This document shows, piece by piece, positions 57,751 to 64,000 of a stretch of 64,000 nt of DNA; within the stretch, counting starts at the first letter, position 1, and each line of letters opens with the position of its first letter. The stretch spans positions 7,224,282 to 7,288,281 of the forward strand of contig NC_033639.1 in the NCBI RefSeq assembly GCF_001540865.1, read 5' to 3'. The notes beneath the pieces were generated by a model, which saw nothing but the letters and a program-made list of their open reading frames with translations, searched no databases and had not been told where the DNA came from. The translations under genes and the position numbers were made by a program. Origin of the DNA: Ananas comosus (lineage: Eukaryota; Streptophyta; Magnoliopsida; Poales; Bromeliaceae).

Positions 57751-58489
57751 ATATTTGTGGTAATATGCTTTCGTAGCCGTCTAAATTTCTTTGTTTTAGT
57801 GTGATGGGCTCTCTACTTAAAAGATGGAATATTTCAGCTTGTGTGATGGTTTCTTTTTAACAGTGAATACATTAGCATAGCTATTTTAACTAAAATTATG
57901 CCCTTTTTTTCCGTATATAGAAAGGTGTTTTAAATGCTATTTTGCTAAAGAGTAAACAGTGCTGACAATTTTGTTTCCCACTGGTAAATTGTACAAGATC
58001 ACTACATGTGTCTTCTACAAAAATGCATTTCATTCTCTGACCTAAAGGTTCTTATCTTTTATTCAGCAATATCTGTTATTAAACTTGCTTGGTTTAGTGT
58101 TTCATTAATTCATCAAAAACAGAAAAGGAAATCTAAGACACAAAAGTCTTATGTATTTTTGGGCCAAGATCCAGAAAATGTCGTTGTAAATGTCTGCTTT
58201 TATATTTTATCCTCTTATTTTAAAAAAAAATTCTATTTTGTCTTTCTAAAGTTTAAAGTTGTAACATTTAATCTAGTAGTGTTATATTTCGTGTATAAAT
58301 TGTATGGTACAACAAGTTAAATTGTATTTTAAAATACTTATTATACTCTTAAAAATGGTGGAAATGTGTAAGAATATTTTATTTTTTCTCAAATTAGGTG
58401 GCTTTATCCAATTGTACCATATAATATGTATATGCGGAATGGTGACGAAATAGCAAGTGTGAAAAGTTCCTCATAATGAATTTTCTTAC
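57751..58489. other. Intergenic sequence, no gene seen
   Basis: AT-rich; a 22-bp segment (58466-58487) is the exact reverse complement of 58623-58644 in the LINE. Confidence 0.5.
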
Positions 58490-60317
58490 TGGTAGCCGAC
58501 AGCTTGGCTAGGCTGACCGAAAATGCTAGGAACAATAACTTGATACTCAGTATCGGCCCTTCACCGAACTGCCAAACGACTCTTATACAATGCGCTGACG
58601 ACACCATATTTTTCTCTGAACCAAGAAAATTCATTATGAGGAACCTGCAGTTCCTCTGGAAATTCTTCAAATGGGCCTTTGGGCTTAGGATCAACAAGGA
58701 TAAATTGGAGCTATACTACTTAGGATCCGACCCCCGGAAAGGCGACAGACTGGCTAACATCTTAGGATGCAAAGTTGGAAAACTTTCGTTCCGTTACCTG
58801 GGCCTGCCGCTATACAATAAACACCTTCGCAAAGAAGACTGGGATGTGGTAATTAACTGTATAGAAGTAAGAATCGATGGATGGAAAGCAAAACTTCTCT
58901 CCCAAGGGGATAGACTCACTCTAGTAAACTCGGTTCTGACCAACCTGCCACTTTTCTACCTCTCCATCTTCAAAGCTCCCCATTGGGTTCTACATCGTAT
59001 TGAAGCCCTGAGAAGAGCCTTCTTCTAGAAAGGATGCCCCAAAATCACCGAGGGCGCCTGCCTAGTCAGTTGGAAAACCGTTTGCAAAAGCAAGGAAGAA
59101 GGCGGGTTGGGTATCAAAGATTTAGAGTCTATGAACGTGCCTCTTCTGACCAAATGGTGGTGGCGTTTTTTTAGCGAGCCACACCTACTTTAGTGTAAGC
59201 TGATAAGATCTCTTTACTACACTAGACGCACGCCGCTACACGAGGGCTCAGCTTTCGTCCTGTACTCCCAGTGGCGGAAAAGCGTGATCCGGTATCGTGA
59301 CGTGTTCAAATGCGGAGTAACGTACGATCTTGGCGACGGCAATAATATCAGGTTGTGGTCTGACATCTGGATTGGAGAGATCCCCCTAAGCACTATGTTC
59401 CCGGATATTTATGCCAGCATTACGAATAAGGACGTCAGAGTCTCACAATGTTGGAACTTCCATGGCTGGAGATGGTGTTTCATTTGTTGAGGGTTTGTGG
59501 CGTCCAATTCCACCGACAACCTTAGACAGTTTATACTCTTCAAGGAACTACTCCGTCAACATAGCCCCAATACCACCCCGAATTTGCCTAGATGGAGGTG
59601 GACCTGTAATCAACTGTTCACGGTCAAATCCCTCTACCAGTTCATTGACACCACCGGACAAAGGGACCAGATGAATCAACTTATCTGGAATTTAAAAATT
59701 CCAGTTAAAATTAAAGTCTTCATTTGGGTCTTACTACGCAAGAGACTACTCACTGCTGATAGACTGCTTGCACGCGGGATGTCGGTCGGGTCTCAGTGTG
59801 TATTTTGTGTGTTTTCTATGGAAAGTTGCGACCACCTCTTCAACAACTGTGTCTTTGCTCGTTTCTTACTTATCTGGGCGGATGTACCCGTTGGAGACTC
59901 GTGCGATGTCCGGGACCTTTGGGCTAACTTATCTGCTATCAAGGACCCAACGAAAAAATCAGAAGCGCTAACTTTTTTGGCAGGAATCTAATGGGTAGTG
60001 TGGACGGAACGAAACAACTTTATCTTTGGTTCGAAGACCCCCAACGCCACCCGGGCCTTTGACCGCTTCATTCTTCTGACGAAATCGTGGACCGAAATCC
60101 CCTGATCGCACGCACAACTATATTTCTCTACTTTCTTTCTTGTTTTTTTCCTTTTTTGTCTCGCTCTCTCCTACTCTCACCTTTTCTCCATTCTGCTTTG
60201 TCTTTTTTGATTTTGGCTCACTCCGGAGGCCCCATTGCTGCTTCCACACTGTACGCTTAGTTCATTTCACTTAATCAATGAAGCAGGTAGCTCGCTACCT
60301 ATTTCTCAAAAAAAAAA
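58490..60317 (+). mobile_element. 5'-truncated L1-type LINE with broken reverse transcriptase
   Basis: A continuous plus-strand frame, broken by stops near 59026, 59192, 59488 and 59989, encodes the late part of an L1 reverse transcriptase: 'LIQCADDTIFF' (catalytic ADD motif, usually FADD), 'WAFGLRINKDK', 'FRYLGLPLYNKHLRKEDWD', 'LLSQGDRLTLVNSVLTNLPL'. Next comes a zinc-binding RVT-type region 'IWNLKIPVKIKVFIWVL' with Cys/His 'CVFCVFSMESCDHLFNNC'. The 3' end is a hairpin tail GGTAGCTCGCTACCTATTTC plus A10 (60308-60317). Endonuclease and most of the fingers domain are absent. Confidence 0.88.
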
Positions 60318-60411
60318 TATTCAAGGAAAAAAATAGAGGGTGCAAAAGCAGATATTTGGAAAGAAATTTTTGTATTTTGGCTATAAAAATTGAGCAATGC
60401 TCTTGGTACCT
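60318..60411. other. Short spacer
   Basis: Sequence between LINE tail and the next MITE; nothing recognised. Confidence 0.4.
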
Positions 60412-60413
60412 TT

Positions 60414-60819
60414 AGGGCATATTTGGTTCATAATTGAAATAAAAATGAGAAATGAAATTGAACTATATTGCAATAAAAAATAAAATGACGAATGATCTAA
60501 ATATATTTAGTTTATTATTAGAATAGAAATCTAGATATGCCTAAAATTTTGACAGGAAGGTTTTCGTTAAAAGAGATAAGCGTAAGCAAGAGTAAGGAGG
60601 AAAAGGGGTTTGTGAGAAAGGGTTTTGAATTGTTTACTCTAGAATTGACCAGTCCAAAAGTCAAAACCAGATTAGCTCATAAATGAATTAGATCATTTTT
60701 ATTTCAAAGTTAAATGAGAATCAAAATCCATTTTTTTTGTAAAATAAACAATAACTATCAGAATCAATGAATCTTATTTCGATTTCAGAGTCTAAAATAA
60801 GTGAACCAAACGAATCCCT
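60414..60819. mobile_element. PIF/Harbinger (Tourist-like) MITE
   Basis: Left AGGGCATATTTGGTTCATAA and, reverse-complemented, right AGGGATTCGTTTGGTTCACT. Flanks TTT and TTA approximate a 3-bp TTA target. About 400 bp, AT-rich, no genes. Same TIR style as 39654-40335. Confidence 0.7.
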
Positions 60820-60924
60820 TTAATTAGATGTAAGATTTACACTCTGCTCATCCTAAGGCCCATATTCTCATTCTTTCTTATTAACTTTTTTTCTTTGAAA
60901 AAACTTCAAATACCATCCCTATAG

Positions 60925-62804
60925 TGTCAAGCCCCGGATTACTCGTTTCCTCGGGCACGCCAATAGACCCGCCGTATACATAGAAATTTTTTCTGTATAC
61001 AAAGCGAAGCTGTAACTGTACTTGTAATAATACAACACTACAACCAATAGTATAGAGCTGCTAGAAAAATGAACAAGAGTATATAATAAAAATGGATCAG
61101 TACATACACAGTATCCTGGTACAAAACACTCGCTCCAGCGAGGTATAACATTAGTATGTAATGAACCAAAAACTACAACTACCTGTAGCTGGTACTCCAC
61201 TAGCTCTGGCTCGTCTGGTAGGGCTCTAACTCGCAACGCCCTTGCCACGATCAGGATCAGCAGCAACCGAAGACGACGACTTTGCAAAACAAAAAGGAAC
61301 AACAGGGCGTGAGAACTACTGTAAAAACAAGTAGTCCTCAGTGGGTGCCGCCCTCAACATCATCAGTCCACCCACTAAGTCTACAGAAGGGAGCTGGAAA
61401 AGTAAGTAATGCTGGAACAAATCTACTGCTAAAAACCACTCTACTGTCATACTCTAACACCAACAATCTATAGAAAATGTCAATCCTGACCTAATCTCAC
61501 TAGGGACTGTAAGCATATCCGTCCCAGGGACTGTGAACACATCCGTCCCGCCTTTCGAAGCTAAAGCTAGCTCCATACTAAGTAGTCAGTGGATAGCAAG
61601 TCCAAACAGGACACCTCGACATCAACGCAGAAGCACTAAGCCCGACTCCGAAGTGGCACTCATGGGCGCTACCCAACCGAGTATGCAAGCATATCCCTGT
61701 CGAGCTCAATCAGGCTTTCGCAAGCTATAGTCAAGTACACTGGATCCAACTGGTCTAACAACCAACGAATCACGTGCCCTCGGCACAATCTGATGCCAAA
61801 ACGGCAATCTGAGTCCACCGTCAATCCCGACGGCCCCCAACAGTCCGGAACAGTCTGAACACTACTGTAAAATAGGCTCGGGATCCCAGCACGAGCGTAA
61901 CAGCAATCTACATTACCTGGGATATCCACCACGTTGATACTGCGGCGATACAAAATAACAACGGCTCCTAGAGCTAAATCTGGTAGTGTAAGCATATGAC
62001 ACGTTATAATCGTAGTTTCTCCTAAGTCATAACCAAGTCCAACATGTGTAAGTAGATATAATCAAAAGTCGAGGCTCCAATTCAGATTTTGAAGATAAAA
62101 ACACGAAATCCATGAATCGAGCAATTTCTATATACTAAACAACCCGATGAATACATGTCGACCATATAGCTACTTAGAAGACAAACCGATGATTAACCCA
62201 CCTCAAGAGCTACTCCCAATCTGGCGCAACATCGAAACAGCGAAAATCCACGCTCGCCCGGCCTCCCAACACAGCAACTACGATGCTCGTGTGCTCGAAC
62301 GGCTCCGTGGCGCGACGTCAGCGACAATCCAACTCCACCTGAGCTCCTCCACAACGCACAGTCGAGCTAGAGAGAGAGAGAGGAGAAGAAAATAGTAAAA
62401 CCTCCTTCTCAGCTCTACAACACGCCTATATAGGCTGTGGGGAGGGGTGGTACAAACGAGGTGAGAAAAGACCAAAAAGCCCTCTCACCTACCCTGGTGT
62501 ACCGGTACACGGGCATTCGTACCGGTACAAATGGCAACCCGAGAGCAACTGCGCAGAAACAGGCGAAGTGTACCGGTACACATCCGATGTTGTACTGGTA
62601 CAAAAAGTGTACCGGTACACCTCTGATGTTGTACCGGTACAACAAGCAGGAAATCTGCAATTTGCAGATTCCAATGCTGATTCCTGCTCTCGCGTCCCCA
62701 CTGAGTCCGTTTGTGTCTATTTCGCGCCAACGCGACTCGGACTTGTCCTGACACTCTCCCGACGTGTCGACAAGCCTCGACTGCTGTATACCAGGGATAC
62801 TACA
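60925..62804. mobile_element. Solo LTR, 1880 bp, same family as 3577-5172
   Basis: Starts TGTCAAGCCCCGG, ends GGGATACTACA, with the 5-bp duplication TATAG on both sides (60920-60924, 62805-62809). It is longer than its relative chiefly because of the TGTACCGGTACA-rich part (62.50-62.65 kb). No internal genes. Confidence 0.88.
62498..62645. repeat. Dispersed TGTACCGGTACA palindromes
   Basis: The 12-bp palindrome TGTACCGGTACA or a one-base variant occurs six times: near 62500, 62519, 62572, 62593, 62609 and 62630. The spacing is irregular, so this is not a simple satellite. It lies inside the solo LTR near one end and has no counterpart in the other LTR. Confidence 0.8.
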
Positions 62805-62925
62805 TATAGTTTCGTACTTTCTAACTTTAGTACCTTGTGGTTTAAAATATATCACTTTCCTACCCTGTAGTTTTATTTTTCTCTTTTTATTATCTACTCT
62901 ACTAATTTTTTTGTTAAATCAATGA

Positions 62926-63425
62926 CAAAGTTAAAACTAAAGGGTATTAAAGTAAATATCCAATAAACCATACGTGGGGTATTTGAAGTTTTTTATATAT
63001 AATTTAGCGAAAAGTTAACGGAGGGGTTGACAAAAACAGAAAAATAAAACCACAGGGTACTAAATTGATATACTTTAAACCAAATGGTACTAAAGTGAAA
63101 AAGTGCGAAACCACATGGGTGGCATTTGAAGTTACCGTTTTTCTTTAACTAAGATACACTTTAAACCATATGGTACAAAAGTGAAAAAGTGCGCAACCAC
63201 TTGTTAAAATTAAAGGGTATTAAAGTGAATATCCAATAAACTATAGGTGGGGTATTTGAAGTTTTTTATATATAATTTAACGAAAAGTTAACGAAGAGGT
63301 TGACAAAAAAAGAAAAATAAAATCACATGGTACTAAATTGATACACTTTAAACTATATGGTACTAAACTTAAAAAGTGCGAAATCACATGGATGGAATTT
63401 GAAGTTACCGTTTTTCTTTAACTAA
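62926..63425. repeat. Tandem repeat, 273-bp period, two copies
   Basis: The block from 'AAAGGGTATTAAAGTAAATA' near 62939 is repeated from 63212, including 'GTGCGAAACCACATGG' and 'TTGAAGTTACCGTTTTTCTT'. A diverged single copy lies at 8386-8600. Confidence 0.8.
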
Positions 63426-63489
63426 AACCAAAAGAGTTTTTGCGAACCCTAATATTAAAAAAAAAATTAGATTACATCTATATATATAT

Positions 63490-63640
63490 ATATATAGTCC
63501 GGCTACTGTACTATCGATAGTACCAAGCCCTTGGTACTATTGAGTTTTCTATCGTTAGATCTATCCGTTGATCATTTCCACCCGTTAGATTATCTATTAC
63601 TCTATATGAATCCTCAATAAAATTGATGACATGGCAAGCC
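63490..63640 (+). mobile_element. MITE left part, family of 9.76 kb
   Basis: Begins in a TA run, then TATAGTCCGGCTACTGTACT and an internal hairpin around CTATCGATAGTACC. Followed by 'GTTAGATCTATCCGTTGATC'. No right end is visible before the window ends. Confidence 0.6.
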
Positions 63641-64000
63641 CTCCTTTTTTCAAATTTTTTAAATTTTTTAAATTTTTTAATGGTGGTTCATTTTTTTTAT
63701 TCTTACATTTAATGTTATTAATAGTTATAACTCCATTAATACTCACCTCTTAATTACTCTTTAATTTTATTTATATCCCATATAAATTTTTTAATAGTGA
63801 AATATTTAAGACATTAATTATAAAGAGAAAAAACTGTCTAATTATTGCCCAAGAATAATGGCTTCAGTTTTACATGTTTATATTTTTACTATCTTATTAT
63901 ATTTAATGTTGCTAATGATAGCTGCATATTACATGCATATGTTTTCCTTTCCTAATTAATTAAATAAATACTATACTTTAGGTGACAAATTAATATGTGG
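63641..64000. other. AT-rich end of window, nothing recognised
   Basis: AAATTTTTT repeats near 63655-63680, then AT-rich sequence with no gene. Confidence 0.5.

Noticed and set aside
62498..62650. CRISPR-like or satellite array
   Set aside because: Spacing of the 12-bp palindromes is irregular, units are palindromic and inside an LTR; this is plant nuclear DNA.
1..64000. Integrated virus or organelle insertion
   Set aside because: I saw no capsid, movement-protein or viral-type replicase sequence and no stretch resembling chloroplast genes; the only reverse transcriptase is L1-type.

Overview
This window is nuclear DNA from a flowering plant, most likely a commelinid monocot. I see spliced genes with plant GT-AG introns, very GC-rich first exons, AT-rich introns, and a dense mix of plant transposable elements. 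Runs of N and stretches full of one-base indels look like a draft assembly whose gaps were filled with long reads. Pineapple (Ananas comosus) is my guess at the species, by impression only.

Layout. 1-13.1 kb is intergenic repeat: MITEs, a 2.7-kb Mutator-like element (773-3507), a Harbinger MITE with a solo LTR inside it (3553-5433), SINEs and two partial copies of a long foldback family. 13.88-18.41 kb (minus) is the three-exon gene for RNA polymerase II subunit RPB3, intact apart from a 15-N gap in a glycine tract. 19.26-19.98 kb is a relic resembling a kynurenine-formamidase 3' UTR, split by a small Mutator MITE with a 9-bp target duplication. 20.4-26.4 kb holds three foldback elements in a row. 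26.7-28.1 kb is a solo copia-type LTR. 28.1-36.0 kb is largely featureless AT-rich DNA with a GC-rich MITE and two SINEs. 36.1-46.1 kb looks like a roughly 5-kb unit present twice: foldback element, hAT-like repeat, then exon 1 of the formamidase gene.

The second gene, on the plus strand, is a plant cyclase-family protein (kynurenine formamidase). Its exons can be traced from 40401 to 57391. Exon 1 is intact at 40401 and is repeated, indel-ridden, near 44.7 kb. Exons 2-4 lie in indel-rich sequence (46.2-48.2 kb). Exons 5 and 6 are clean (49.13 and 57.27 kb). Intron 5 is about 8 kb and holds a broken PIF/Harbinger transposon, the first exon of an antisense Agenet/Tudor-domain gene, a Mutator MITE and two splice-compatible antisense exons of an unrecognised gene.

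From 58.5 kb on there is a 5'-truncated L1-type LINE, a Harbinger MITE, a second solo LTR of the 3.6-kb family and an AT-rich tandem repeat.

RPB3 and the formamidase are unrelated housekeeping and metabolic genes, and I see no sign that they work together. I found no CRISPR, operon, defence or virus-like system. The most instructive signals are (a) a SINE family whose 3' hairpin tail matches the tail of the resident LINE, (b) insertions with matching empty sites inside the same window, and (c) strong signs that the apparent duplication is an assembly or haplotype effect.
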